64,000 nt of DNA, taken from NCBI RefSeq assembly GCF_000711965.1, contig NZ_JONS01000015.1, positions 1 through 64,000 on the forward strand, written 5' to 3'. The position numbers and the translations under genes are program-made. Under the pieces are notes generated by a model. That model saw only the letters and a list, made by a program, of their open reading frames with translations, ran no database searches and was not told the origin of the DNA. Each line of letters opens with the position of its first letter. Position 1 is the stretch's first letter. The DNA is from Actinomyces israelii DSM 43320 (GTDB lineage: Bacteria > Actinomycetota > Actinomycetes > Actinomycetales > Actinomycetaceae). Positions 17,206 to 26,198 of the stretch are shown here, one piece after another.

Positions 17206-17267
17206 GCGTCTAATTGTCCCCTACATACGTCGTACCTACACTGAGGTACCCGACACGTGTCGCGGGC

Positions 17268-17324
17268 CGGCGCGGCCGCGAGCGCCGCCGGGGCGCGGGA
17301 TGGCGCCGGGTAGCGGCCGCGCCG
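17268..17324 (-). terminator. Hairpin downstream of smc
   Basis: CGGCGCGGCCGC (17268-17279) is exactly complementary to GCGGCCGCGCCG (17313-17324). It begins 27 bases after the smc stop at 17351. The 33-base loop can fold further (GGCGCC). It is likely the smc terminator and lies upstream of the promoter of the small membrane-protein gene. Confidence 0.6.
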
Positions 17325-17350
17325 CGTTTGTTCTGACTTTCGTCACACGC

Positions 17351-20300
17351 TCAGGCCGGCTCCGCCTCGTGGACGAGCCGCTGGGAGACGGCCTTGGTGA
17401 TGCCGTCGCGCATGCTGATGCCGTACAGGGCGTCGGCCACCTCCATGGTGCGCTTCTGGTGGGTGATGATGATGAGCTGGCTGGAGGCCCGCAGCTCGGT
17501 GAAGATCTCCAGCAGGCGCCCCAGGTTCGTGTCGTCCAGGGCCGCCTCGACCTCGTCCATGACGTAGAACGGCGAGGGCCTCGCCTTGAAGATCGCGATG
17601 AGCAGCGCCACCGCGGCCAGCGACCGCTCGCCGCCGGACAGCAGCGAGAGCCGCTTGACCTTCTTGCCCGCGGGCCGCGCCTCGATCTCGATGCCCGTGG
17701 TCAGCATGTCGCCGGGGTCGGTGAGCACCAGGCGCCCCTCGCCCCCGGGGAAGAGGCGGTCGAAGACCTCGGCGAACTGGCGGGCCGTGTCCTCGTAGGC
17801 CCGGGCGAAGACCTCCTGGACTCGGGCGTCGATCTCCTCGACGATGCGCAGCAGGTCGTTGCGCGACGCCTTGAGGTCCGCCAGCTGCTCGGCCAGGAAC
17901 TTGTGGCGCTGCTCCAGGGCGGCGTGCTCCTCCAGGGCCAGCGGGTTGACCCTGCCCAGGCGCTTCAGGTCCCGGCCGGCCCGCGCCAGCCGCCTCTCCT
18001 GCTCGGCGCGCACGTACGGGCGGCCCCGGGCGGCGGCCCCCTCCCCCGCGGCGGCGCCGTCCTCGCCGGCCCCGCCCGCGCCCTCCTCGGTCACGGCGGG
18101 CACGAGCACGTGGGGACCGTAGTCCTCCACGAGCGGCTCCAGCTCCAGCCCGAGCTCGTTCATGGCCCGCTCGGCCAGGGACTGCAGGCGCATGCGCTGC
18201 TCGGTGCGGGCGACCTCGTCGCGGTGGGCGGCGTCGGTCAGGCGGGTCATCTGCGCGCCCAGGTCGTCCAGCTCGGCGCGGACCTCGCCGGTCGCCGCGC
18301 TCGCCTCCGCCCGCTCGGCCTCGATGCGGGTGCGCTCGCCCTGGGCCTCGCCGATCCAGGCGCGGGCGGTCTCGACCGCGGCGCGCGCCTGGTCGCGCAC
18401 GTGGGCCGCAATGGTCAGCTGGGCGGCGCGGCGCGCCCGGGCCCGCTCGGCGGCGGCGCGCGCCTCGCGCTCGTGGCGGGCGGCGGCGCGCAGGGAGTCC
18501 GCGCGCCCTCGCCCCGAGTGCTCGCGCTCCTCGGCGGTGCGCAGCGCCAGACGGGCCTCGGTCTCGTCGGCGCGCGCCCGCCGGGCCGCGGCGACCGCCT
18601 CCTCTCTCCGCCCCCGGGCCGTCTCCACGGCGGCGTCGAGGTCGTCCCCCTCGCCCCCGCCCGACCGACCGGACTCGATCTCGGCCAGGGCGGCGGCGGC
18701 CGCGGCGAGCTCGGTGGTGCGCCGGGCCGACTCGTCCTCGGCGCGCTCCAGCACGCGGCGGGCGCGCCCGGCCTCCTCCTCCGCGGCGTGGGCGGCGGAG
18801 GTCAGGCGGGCCAGCGCCTCGGCGGCGCGGGCGGCCTCGGCATCGGCCGCGCGCAGGGCCGACAGGGCCTCGCCGACGGCCCTGCGGGCGGCCTCCTCGC
18901 GGACGCGGGCCGCCTCCAGGGCGGCGTCGGCCCCGGTCTCGGCCTGCGCGGCGGCGTCGGCCTCGGCGGAGGCCTCCTCGTGGGCGGCCGCCAGCTCCAG
19001 GACGGAGGAGGTGCCGCGCCCGGCCGACGTCGCCCAGGCGGGTGCGAGGACCTCCCCGTCCCGGGTGGCGACGACGGCGCCCGGCAGCGCCTCGCGCACG
19101 GCGCGGGCCGTCTCCAGGTCCGGGGCGACCCGGGCGCCGGCGAGGATCCGTCCCAGCGCGGCGCCGAGTCCCGGCCCGTCGGCGGACACCAGGTCCGTGG
19201 CGGCGCGCACGCCGTCCAGGGGCGGGGCCGGGTCCTCAGCGCCTCCGGAGCGCCCGGCGCTCCCAGAGCCCTCGACAGCGTCCCCGCCCGCCTCCGGGTC
19301 CTGGAGGAGCACCAGGCGCAGGGCGCCGCCGTCGGTCTCGCGCACGTGGGTCATGGCGGCCAGGGCCGCCCCGGTCCCCTCCACCAGGGCGGCCCCGGCC
19401 AGCTCCCCAAGGAGGGCGGCGACGGCGTTCTCCCAGCCGCGCTCAATGCTCACGGCCTCGCTGAGGGGGCCGAGCACGCCGGGCAGGCCCGCCTCGGTCA
19501 GGGCGCCGGTGGCGTCCTGCGCGCTCAGGGACAGGGCCAGGGTGTCGCGGCGCGCCGTCCAGGTGGCGCGGTCGGAGGCGGCCTCGCGGCGGGCGTCGGT
19601 GGCAGCGGCGACGGCGTGGCGGGCGTCGGCCAGAGCGGCGGTGGCCCTCTCGTGGGCCGCGGCGGCCCGGGCCTGCCGCTCGTCCAGCCTCCCGGCGGCG
19701 GCGCCGGGCCCGTCGGGGCGGGCGCGCCCGGCGGACTCGGCCGACTCAGGGGACTCGGCCAGGGCGGCCCGCGCGGCCTGCGCGCGCCGCTCGGCGGCCG
19801 CCAGCGCGGCGCGGGCCTGCTCGCGGGCAGCCAGGGCGGCCTCGTGGCGGGAGCGGGCGGAGGCCACCCGGCCGCCGGCGCGGGCCAGGGACTCGCGGCG
19901 GTCGGCGGCGCGGCGCTGGAGATGGGACAGGGCCCGCTCGGCGGTGGCCTCGGCGGCCTCGGCGTCGGCGCGCCCCCGGGTCGCCTCGTCCAGGGCGGAG
20001 CGGGCGGCCTCGATGGCGGCGACCAGCTCGGCCTCCTCGACCGCGGCGGTCTCGGCGCGGCGGTCGAGCTCGTCGGGGTCGGCGCCCCGGGCGGGCTGGG
20101 GGGCGGAGGCGAGGCCGCGGACGCGCTCGGCGGCGACGTCGGCCAGCGCGCTCAGCGACTGGGCGGCGGCGGTGAGCTCCTCCCAGACGTCGGTGGCGCG
20201 CGCCAGGCGCTGCGTGGAGGTGGTCTCCACGGCCGCGAGCTCGGCCGCTCGGGAGCGGGCGGCGCGCTCGGCCTCCTCCACGGCGGCCCGGCGGCGGTCC

Positions 20301-21052
20301 AGGAGGGTCTTGTCCGCGTCCCCGGCCTGGAGGAGGGCCTGGGTCTGGACGACGTCGTCGGCCAGGAGGCGGGCGGTGGCGTCGCGGACCTCGACCTGGA
20401 TGGTGCGGGCGCGGCGCGCCACGGCGGCCTGGCGGGCGAGCGGCCCGAGCTGGCGGCGCAGCTCGGTCGTCAGGTCCGTCAGGCGGGCCAGGTCGGCCGC
20501 CATGGAGTCGAGCTTGCGCAGGGCCCGCTCCTTGCGGCGGCGGTGCTTGAGGACGCCGGCGGCCTCCTCGATGAACCCGCGCCGGTCCTCCGGCGTGGCG
20601 CTCAGGACGGCGTCGAGCCGGCCCTGCCCGACGACCACGTGCATCTGACGGCCCAGGCCGGTGTCGGAGAGCAGCTCCTGGACGTCCAGGAGGCGGCAGG
20701 CGGTGCCGTTGATCCGGTACTCCGAGCCGCCGCCGCGGAACAGGGTGCGGGAGATGGTGACCTCGGTGTAGTCGATCGGCAGGGCGCCGTCGGCGTTGTC
20801 GATGGTCAGGGAGACCTCGGCGCGCCCCAGCGCCGGGCGGGACCCGGCCCCGGCGAAGATGACGTCGGCCATGGAGCCGCCGCGCAGGTTCTTGGCGCCC
20901 TGCTCCCCCATGACCCAGGTCAGGGCGTCCACCACGTTGGACTTGCCGCTGCCGTTGGGGCCCACCACCGCGGTGATGCCGGGCTCCAGGCGCAGGGTCG
21001 TCGACGAGGCGAAGGACTTGAAGCCCTTGAGCGTCAACGTCTTGAGGTGCAC
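17351..21052 (-). CDS. smc: Chromosome segregation ATPase SMC
   Basis: Condensin-like ATPase that organises and segregates the chromosome with ScpA/ScpB. About 1233 residues: N-terminal ATPase half with FKSFA and Walker A GPNGSGKSN (31-39); a very Ala/Arg/Glu-rich coiled coil; a hinge in the middle (around TEAGLPGVLGPLSEAVSIERG and LVLLQDPEAGGDA); a second coiled arm; and the C-terminal signature LLSGGERSLAAVALL with Walker B FYVMDEVEAALDD. GTG 21052 gives VHLKTLTLKGFKSFA, matching known SMC starts, and TATCGT lies seven bases upstream; an in-frame GTG at 21061 is the alternative. scpA and scpB are not in the window. Confidence 0.95.
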   Translation of the reverse strand: MHLKTLTLKGFKSFASSTTLRLEPGITAVVGPNGSGKSNVVDALTWVMGEQGAKNLRGGSMADVIFAGAGSRPALGRAEVSLTIDNADGALPIDYTEVTISRTLFRGGGSEYRINGTACRLLDVQELLSDTGLGRQMHVVVGQGRLDAVLSATPEDRRGFIEEAAGVLKHRRRKERALRKLDSMAADLARLTDLTTELRRQLGPLARQAAVARRARTIQVEVRDATARLLADDVVQTQALLQAGDADKTLLDRRRAAVEEAERAARSRAAELAAVETTSTQRLARATDVWEELTAAAQSLSALADVAAERVRGLASAPQPARGADPDELDRRAETAAVEEAELVAAIEAARSALDEATRGRADAEAAEATAERALSHLQRRAADRRESLARAGGRVASARSRHEAALAAREQARAALAAAERRAQAARAALAESPESAESAGRARPDGPGAAAGRLDERQARAAAAHERATAALADARHAVAAATDARREAASDRATWTARRDTLALSLSAQDATGALTEAGLPGVLGPLSEAVSIERGWENAVAALLGELAGAALVEGTGAALAAMTHVRETDGGALRLVLLQDPEAGGDAVEGSGSAGRSGGAEDPAPPLDGVRAATDLVSADGPGLGAALGRILAGARVAPDLETARAVREALPGAVVATRDGEVLAPAWATSAGRGTSSVLELAAAHEEASAEADAAAQAETGADAALEAARVREEAARRAVGEALSALRAADAEAARAAEALARLTSAAHAAEEEAGRARRVLERAEDESARRTTELAAAAAALAEIESGRSGGGEGDDLDAAVETARGRREEAVAAARRARADETEARLALRTAEEREHSGRGRADSLRAAARHEREARAAAERARARRAAQLTIAAHVRDQARAAVETARAWIGEAQGERTRIEAERAEASAATGEVRAELDDLGAQMTRLTDAAHRDEVARTEQRMRLQSLAERAMNELGLELEPLVEDYGPHVLVPAVTEEGAGGAGEDGAAAGEGAAARGRPYVRAEQERRLARAGRDLKRLGRVNPLALEEHAALEQRHKFLAEQLADLKASRNDLLRIVEEIDARVQEVFARAYEDTARQFAEVFDRLFPGGEGRLVLTDPGDMLTTGIEIEARPAGKKVKRLSLLSGGERSLAAVALLIAIFKARPSPFYVMDEVEAALDDTNLGRLLEIFTELRASSQLIIITHQKRTMEVADALYGISMRDGITKAVSQRLVHEAEPA

Positions 21053-21124
21053 GACGCCCACGATAGCGCCGCTGCCGGGCCCGCCGGGGGCGGCGCACCC
21101 GCGCCTGCGGTGTGGCGGGCCCGG

Positions 21125-21817
21125 TCAGCCGAACAGCCGCCGGTAGGCGCGCTCGGCCGTGCCGCGGCCCCCGGTGACGTCGACGGTCTCGACCACGCGG
21201 CCGCGGTTGAGCAGGACGACCCGGCTGCAGGACTCGTCGACCAGGTCGAGGACGTGGCTGGACAGCAGGACGGCCGCGCCGCGCTCGCGGCACCTGCGCA
21301 GCTCCTCCTTCAGGGCGATGACGGTGGCGACATCCAGGGCGTTGAGGGGCTCGTCGAGGACGACGACGTCCGGCTCGCCCAGCAGGGCGCGGGCGATCGC
21401 GGAGCGCTTGGCCATGCCCTGGGACAGGCGGCGGGTGGGCGTGTCCGCGAAGCCCGCCGCGCCCAGGCGCCCGAGCTGGGCGTCGATCTGGGCGTCGGCG
21501 AGCTCCAGGCCCCTCAGGGCGGCGTCGAGGCGGCAGGCCTGGCGGGGCGTGAGGCGGGGCAGGTCGGCGGCCTCCTCGGGCAGGAAGCCGAGGTCGGCGG
21601 CGGGCACGCGGCTGCCCACGGCCCCGCCCACGCGCACCGTCCCCGCCTCGGGGCGCTCCAGGCCCGCCAGGACGCGGAAGAGGGTCGTCTTGCCCGCGCC
21701 GTTGGGACCGACGACGGCGACCGCCTCGCCGGCCCCGACGCCCAGGTCGACCGGCCCGACGCCGCCGCGGCCGCGGTAGCGGCGGGTCAGGCCCCTGACC
21801 TGGAGCAGATCACGCAC
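21125..21817 (-). CDS. ABC transporter ATPase
   Basis: 230 residues: Walker A GPNGAGKTT (37-45), a divergent Q-loop (FLPEEAADLPRLTPRQA), signature LSQGMAKRSAIARAL, Walker B VVVLDEPLNALD and H-loop LLSSHVLD. It overlaps the end of the upstream permease gene by eight bases, so the two are translationally coupled. Together they form one exporter, divergent from the two-component system at 23165. The substrate is unknown. Confidence 0.88.
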   Translation of the reverse strand: MRDLLQVRGLTRRYRGRGGVGPVDLGVGAGEAVAVVGPNGAGKTTLFRVLAGLERPEAGTVRVGGAVGSRVPAADLGFLPEEAADLPRLTPRQACRLDAALRGLELADAQIDAQLGRLGAAGFADTPTRRLSQGMAKRSAIARALLGEPDVVVLDEPLNALDVATVIALKEELRRCRERGAAVLLSSHVLDLVDESCSRVVLLNRGRVVETVDVTGGRGTAERAYRRLFG

Positions 21818-22961
21818 GCCGGGCCCTCCTGTCGGGGCGCCACGAGGGCAGGGCCGGCACGATGAGGCCGACCAGCGGCACGACGGGGACGAAGGCGAGG
21901 AGGGCCAGGAGGATCTCCTCGGCCGCGAGCAGCCGGCGGGTCCCGGTCAGGCGCACGACCACGGCCTCGACTGCGACCTGGAGGACGGCGACGTACAGGG
22001 CCGCGGCACCGGCCGCGAGCGCCTGCGAGCCGCTGGGCCGCTGCGCGGCTCCCAGCGCGAGAAGCGTCAGAACCAGCAGGCACGCCGCGAGAATGCCGGT
22101 GGCGACGACGGTCCTGGCCCGCAGGCGGTCCGCCCGGCCCACCTGGCCGACGGCGGCGACCCGCGCCCAGCCGGGCCCCTCCTCCACGCGGCACAGCTCC
22201 AGGGCGACGCCCGCCGCGAGCCAGCAGCCGGTGAGCCAGACGGCGGGGGCGGGGCCCGCGCCGGCCCGGACGAGGGCCGCGCCGCAGAAGGTGATCACCG
22301 CCGTCCCGCCCCACAGGCGCAGCGGGCTCGACCCGGTCGCGTAGGCGAAGGCGAGGGCGCCGGTGCGGCCGGTCGGGCAGCGCAGGCGGGCCGCGGGGAG
22401 CGCCCCCGGGCCGGGGAACCCTCGGGGCAGGGAGCCCGCCGCTGCCAGGGGCACTGCCAGCCAGATGGCCGCTGCGGGGACGAGCAGCAGGACCGAGACC
22501 GCGGCGAGCGCCCGCGCGGGAGCGCTCAGGGCGCCGTCGAGAACGGCCGCGGTGCAGGCGGCGCCCGACAGGGCCGCGGGAAGGGCCTCCAGGGCCAGCA
22601 TCCCGGCCTCGCCGGTGCGCGTGAGCCCCAGGACCCGCAGGTGCTCGCGCTCGCCCGTCGGGTGGTCGCGCCCGAACGCCTCCAGGACCGCCAGCGCGAG
22701 CGCGACGCCGGTCAGGACAAGGGCCGGGACCGTCAGGGGCGCCGGGACCGCCGGCAGGCGCCCGGTCAGGACCGTGGCGCCGAGAAGGCCGAGCGGCAGG
22801 GCGGCCGCGATCACCAGGCTCCGGCGGCCCAGCAGGTCGAGCGCGAGTCCCTGCCCGAGCATCCCGCGCAGGTAGGCGGACCACCAGCGCCCCTCACGGT
22901 GACGGCGGGGCGGGGCTGCCACGTCCTGCGAGCCCCGCGATGAGCGGTGCGTTGCGAGCAT
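21810..22961 (-). CDS. Polytopic membrane protein, permease partner of the ATPase
   Basis: 383 residues with roughly ten hydrophobic segments (SLVIAAALPLGLLGATVL, VPALVLTGVALALAVLEAF, LVPAAAIWLAVPLAAA, ILLALLAFVPVVPLVGLIV). I cannot assign it to a named permease family; its role is inferred from overlap with the ATPase gene. ATG 22961 is preferred over an in-frame start at 23051 because the extra 30 codons would lie inside the large inverted repeat at 22984-23107. Confidence 0.72.
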   Translation of the reverse strand: MLATHRSSRGSQDVAAPPRRHREGRWWSAYLRGMLGQGLALDLLGRRSLVIAAALPLGLLGATVLTGRLPAVPAPLTVPALVLTGVALALAVLEAFGRDHPTGEREHLRVLGLTRTGEAGMLALEALPAALSGAACTAAVLDGALSAPARALAAVSVLLLVPAAAIWLAVPLAAAGSLPRGFPGPGALPAARLRCPTGRTGALAFAYATGSSPLRLWGGTAVITFCGAALVRAGAGPAPAVWLTGCWLAAGVALELCRVEEGPGWARVAAVGQVGRADRLRARTVVATGILAACLLVLTLLALGAAQRPSGSQALAAGAAALYVAVLQVAVEAVVVRLTGTRRLLAAEEILLALLAFVPVVPLVGLIVPALPSWRPDRRARRA

Positions 22962-22983
22962 CCGCCTACCCCACTTCCGCGTT

Positions 22984-23107
22984 TGTGCCACAATCCGGGA
23001 CGAACGCGCCCCACTCGCCGTCAGGGCCCCGGAGAACCGCTGGAATCGCACGGTTCCTCCCGGCGGCGCGAGCGCGCCGGCCCGCGTTCGTCCCGGATTG
23101 TGGCACA
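22984..23107. repeat. 25-bp perfect inverted repeat in a divergent promoter region
   Basis: The arm 22984-23008, beginning TGTGCCACAATCCGGGACG, is exactly repeated in reverse at 23083-23107, with 74 bases between. Inside lies a second stem (GGAGAACCG against CGGTTCCTCC, near 23031-23060). The element fills most of the space between the permease gene (start 22961) and the kinase gene (start 23165). It could be a MITE-like element, a cruciform or a paired operator. Confidence 0.8.
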
Positions 23108-23164
23108 GTCTCCCTACACTTGGGGCCCTGGGAGCTCACAGGCAGCCGGACAGGAGGCAGAGTC

Positions 23165-24535
23165 ATGACGGACGACCGCAGCGGAGCGTCCGTCGTGCGC
23201 CCGGACGAGACCCGGATCACGGCCGCGGCGACCGACTGGCGCGCGGCCGCCCAGATGCTCGGCCCGCGCGACGCGACCTGGTCCCTGCCGCTGACCGACG
23301 TCCTGCTGGGCGCCGCCTGCCTCCTCATCGCGTGGTCGGACCTGTCCTTCATCGACCGTTTCGGCATCCACGCGGTCTACGTCGCGGACATCGCCCTGGC
23401 GGTCGTGATCGCCGCGGCCCAGCCGCTGCGGCGGCGCATGGTGCGCGTCTCCTTCATCGTCACCGCCGTCGCGCTGGCCCTCTACGCGCTGCTGACCTGC
23501 CTGTCGCCCGTGCTGCTCGGCCTGTCTCCCCTGACGCTGACCGCCCTGACGAGCCTGCACGCCGTCGCCCGCTGGTGCCCGGACCGCCGCTGGGGGCGGG
23601 CGGCCCTGGGCGCGGCCCTCGTGGGGGCGGTCGTCAACCCCGTCACCATGACCATGATCGGCCGCAGCCGCTCCGCCTGGGAGGTGGTCGTGCAGCCCCG
23701 GGACCCCATGGCGGCCCTGGCCGTGTGCACCGCGTTCACGGCCCTCATCGTGCTCGCCGTGCTGCTGGTGGTCGGCGACGCGTGGCGCCGCCGCCGCCTG
23801 GCCGAGGAGCGTCTGCGCCAGCTCGCCCGGGAGCGGGCGGCCGCGGCGGCGTCCGAGCGGCTGGAGCTGGCGCGCGAGCTCCACGACCTCCTGGGCCACA
23901 GCCTGACGGCGATCAAGGTGCAGGCCGCCACCGCCCTGGCGGTGGGGCAGGCGCAGGCGCTGGCCGCGACGCTCTGCGCGATCGAGCGGACGGCCGCGGC
24001 CAGCCTGGAGGAGGTGCGCGACCTGGTGCGGGCGCTGCGGGGCAGCTCCGGCGACGCCGTGCCGCCCGCCGATCTGGACGGCATCGACCGGGCCGTGGGC
24101 GCGGCCGTGGCCGCCGGACTGGCCCTGGAGGCCGACCTCCCGGACCCCGCCGAGCTGGCGCGCGCCAACGGCTCCTGGTCCCTCCTCCAGCGGCTGACCG
24201 TGCTGCGCGCCGTCCAGGAGGGGCTGACCAACGCCCTGCGCCACGGGGCCGGCGCCGCCGCCCTGCGCATGGAGATTGCCCGCGGCCGGTGCACCGTCCT
24301 CATCACCAACCCGGTGGCGCGCTCCGGCCGGGAGGAGGCCGCCGGCAGCGGGCTGGCGGGCCTGGGCGAGCGCATCCGTCTGACGGGCGGAACCATGGAG
24401 GCCGGGTCGCGCGAGCTCGACGGCGCCCCCGGATTCCGCCTGGCGGTGAGCCTGCCGGTAGCCGCCGGCGGCGCCCCGGACGCTTCCGGTACCGCCGAGA
24501 GCGAGAGGCAGGAGGACCACCGTGAGCACTTCTGA
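23165..24535 (+). CDS. Sensor histidine kinase, NarL/DesK type
   Basis: 456 residues: an N-terminal cytoplasmic stretch, five or six membrane helices (42-204), a coiled region (RLAEERLRQLARERAAAAASER), H-box LARELHDLLGHSLTAIK with His240, and an ATPase domain with N-box VQEGLTNALRHG. The usual DDG G-box motif is poorly conserved (LITNPVARS), followed by a recognisable GSGLAGLGERIRLTGG. ATG 23165 has AGGAGG seven bases upstream. It overlaps its regulator gene by 14 bases. It probably senses envelope or antimicrobial stress for the flanking ABC modules. Confidence 0.9.
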   Translation: MTDDRSGASVVRPDETRITAAATDWRAAAQMLGPRDATWSLPLTDVLLGAACLLIAWSDLSFIDRFGIHAVYVADIALAVVIAAAQPLRRRMVRVSFIVTAVALALYALLTCLSPVLLGLSPLTLTALTSLHAVARWCPDRRWGRAALGAALVGAVVNPVTMTMIGRSRSAWEVVVQPRDPMAALAVCTAFTALIVLAVLLVVGDAWRRRRLAEERLRQLARERAAAAASERLELARELHDLLGHSLTAIKVQAATALAVGQAQALAATLCAIERTAAASLEEVRDLVRALRGSSGDAVPPADLDGIDRAVGAAVAAGLALEADLPDPAELARANGSWSLLQRLTVLRAVQEGLTNALRHGAGAAALRMEIARGRCTVLITNPVARSGREEAAGSGLAGLGERIRLTGGTMEAGSRELDGAPGFRLAVSLPVAAGGAPDASGTAESERQEDHREHF

Positions 24536-25304
24536 GCCGGGCGGCCGGGCGCCGTGGCGCACCGTCGTCGTCGACGACCAGGCGCTGCTCGTCTCCGCCT
24601 TCGAGATGCTCCTGAGCGCCCAGCCGGACGTGGAGGTCGCCGGGACCGCCGCCGACGGCGCCGCCGCCCTGGCCCTGCTGCGCTCGCGGGCGCACGGCGG
24701 CGCACCCGCCGACGTCGTCCTGATGGACATCCGCATGCCGGTCATGGACGGCGTCGCCGCGATCCGGGCCATGCGCGGCGAGGAGGCGCTGCGGCGCACC
24801 CCGGTGCTGGTGCTGACCACCTTCGACGACGACGAGCTCGTCCTGGCCGCGCTGCGGGCGGGCGCCAACGGCTTCCTCCTCAAGGACGCCTCGCCCCGGG
24901 TCCTGCTCGAGGCCGTGCGCACGGTGGCGCGCGGAGGGGCCTGGCTCGACCCGGCCGTCACCGGCACGGTCCTGTCGCATCTCGGCGCCGCCGAGGGGCG
25001 GGCCGCGCCCGGTGCCGCAGCCGGGCCCGGGCCGGACCGGGAGCCGGACCCTCCCGCCCCGGGCGCCCCCGACGACGGCAGAAGGCGGACGAGCGGCCTG
25101 TTCGAGCCGCTGACCGGCCGCGAGCGCGACGTGCTGTCGCTGGTGTGCGAGGGACTGCCCAATGCCGAGATCGGCGGCCGGCTTCACCTGGCGGAGTCGA
25201 CCGTCAAGACCCACGTCAAGGCGCTCCTGGCCAAGACCGGCTGCCGCAACCGGGTCGAGCTCATCGTCCACGCCTTCCGCCACCGCCTGGCGGCGGCGCG
25301 CTGA
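24522..25304 (+). CDS. Response regulator, NarL/LuxR family
   Basis: 260 residues. Receiver with DDQ (18-20), phospho-acceptor Asp69 in VLMDIRMPVMDG and FLLKDAS; LuxR-type HTH LTGRERDVLSLVCEGLPNAEIGG... STVKTHVKALLAKTGCRNR. Between them lies an unusually long Pro/Ala/Gly linker (about residues 160-195). GTG 24522 has AGGAGGA upstream and overlaps the kinase. Likely targets are the ABC genes at 25434 and the divergent pair ending at 22961. Confidence 0.92.
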   Translation: MSTSEPGGRAPWRTVVVDDQALLVSAFEMLLSAQPDVEVAGTAADGAAALALLRSRAHGGAPADVVLMDIRMPVMDGVAAIRAMRGEEALRRTPVLVLTTFDDDELVLAALRAGANGFLLKDASPRVLLEAVRTVARGGAWLDPAVTGTVLSHLGAAEGRAAPGAAAGPGPDREPDPPAPGAPDDGRRRTSGLFEPLTGRERDVLSLVCEGLPNAEIGGRLHLAESTVKTHVKALLAKTGCRNRVELIVHAFRHRLAAAR

Positions 25305-25421
25305 GCCCTGGTCGTTCCCTGCAGCCCGGCCGGGCCCGGCTCCCCCCTGGGGAGGAGGACCCGGCGGACGGCTCGGCCCGGCCGTGTCCCCACGGGGGAT
25401 CCGCCGAGCGCCGCCGCCGCG

Positions 25422-25427
25422 GATGCT
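25422..25427 (+). promoter_or_regulatory. Possible leaderless -10 box (GATGCT)
   Basis: GATGCT ends six bases before ATG 25434, and no Shine-Dalgarno sequence is visible. The 129-base gap also holds two CCCC/GGGG palindrome-like patches (near 25344 and 25389) that could be regulator sites. Support is weak. Confidence 0.3.
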
Positions 25428-25433
25428 GAGACC

Positions 25434-26198
25434 ATGACACGCACAGCCCCAGCCGCACCTCCCACCGCCCCCGCAGCGCCTCCGACCGGCCTGCGCATGA
25501 CGGGTATCGTCAAGTCCTTCGGCCCCCAGAGGGTCCTGAACGGCCTGAGCCTGACCGCCCTCCCGGGACGCGTCTACGCCCTGCTGGGCCCCAACGGCGC
25601 CGGCAAGTCGACCACGCTCGCGATCGCGCTCGGCCTGACGCCCCCGGACGCCGGCGACGTCCGGATCCTGGACCGGCCGTGGTCCCGGCGGTCCCTGGAG
25701 CACGTGGGCGCCTCGCTCAACGGCCCGGCGCTCTTCCCCCAGCTGTCGGCCCGCCGCAACCTGCTCGTGCACGCCCGCCTGACCGGCACCGACCCGGCCG
25801 CGATCGCCCCGCTCCTGGAGCACGTGGGCCTGGGCGGGGCCGGGCGCAAGCGCGCCGGGTCCTTCTCGACCGGCATGAAGGTGCGCCTGGCGCTGGCGAT
25901 GGCGCTGCTGACCGACCCCGAGGTCCTCATCCTCGACGAGCCGCAGAACGGCCTGGACCCCCAGGGCATTATCGAGCTGCGCGACCTGCTGCGGGCGCTG
26001 GCCGACGCCGGGCGCACGGTGGTCGTCTCCAGCCACCAGCTGGGCGAGATGGCGCGCATGGCCGACGACGTCGGCGTCCTGGTGGCGGGCCGCCTGGCCT
26101 ACGAGGGCCCGCTGTCCGGGCTCGCCCACCCCGACGACGGCCCCGGTCTCGAGGCCGCCTACCTGGCCCTGGTCACCGGGAGGAGGGCCGCCGCATGA
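25434..26198 (+). CDS. ABC transporter ATPase, lantibiotic-immunity (LanF/BcrA) type
   Basis: 254 residues. After a Pro/Ala-rich start come Walker A GPNGAGKST (52-60), LNGPALFPQLSARRNL, signature FSTGMKVRLALAMALL, Walker B VLILDEPQNGLDPQG and H-loop VVSSHQLGEM. The EPQNGLDP form and the SARRNL region are typical of bacitracin/lantibiotic self-protection ATPases. It overlaps the permease gene by four bases (ATGA) and lies 129 bases after the response regulator, so it belongs to that stress module. Confidence 0.9.
   Translation: MTRTAPAAPPTAPAAPPTGLRMTGIVKSFGPQRVLNGLSLTALPGRVYALLGPNGAGKSTTLAIALGLTPPDAGDVRILDRPWSRRSLEHVGASLNGPALFPQLSARRNLLVHARLTGTDPAAIAPLLEHVGLGGAGRKRAGSFSTGMKVRLALAMALLTDPEVLILDEPQNGLDPQGIIELRDLLRALADAGRTVVVSSHQLGEMARMADDVGVLVAGRLAYEGPLSGLAHPDDGPGLEAAYLALVTGRRAAA

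Noticed and set aside
17138-21865. A 1575-codon open frame on the plus strand opposite smc
   Set aside because: Gly/Leu/Ala/Arg-rich text without domains; it is the antisense of smc and the adjacent ATPase gene, kept open by high GC.
22984-23107. 25-bp inverted repeat considered as full insertion sequence
   Set aside because: Only 74 bases between the arms, no coding capacity; at most a MITE-like element.
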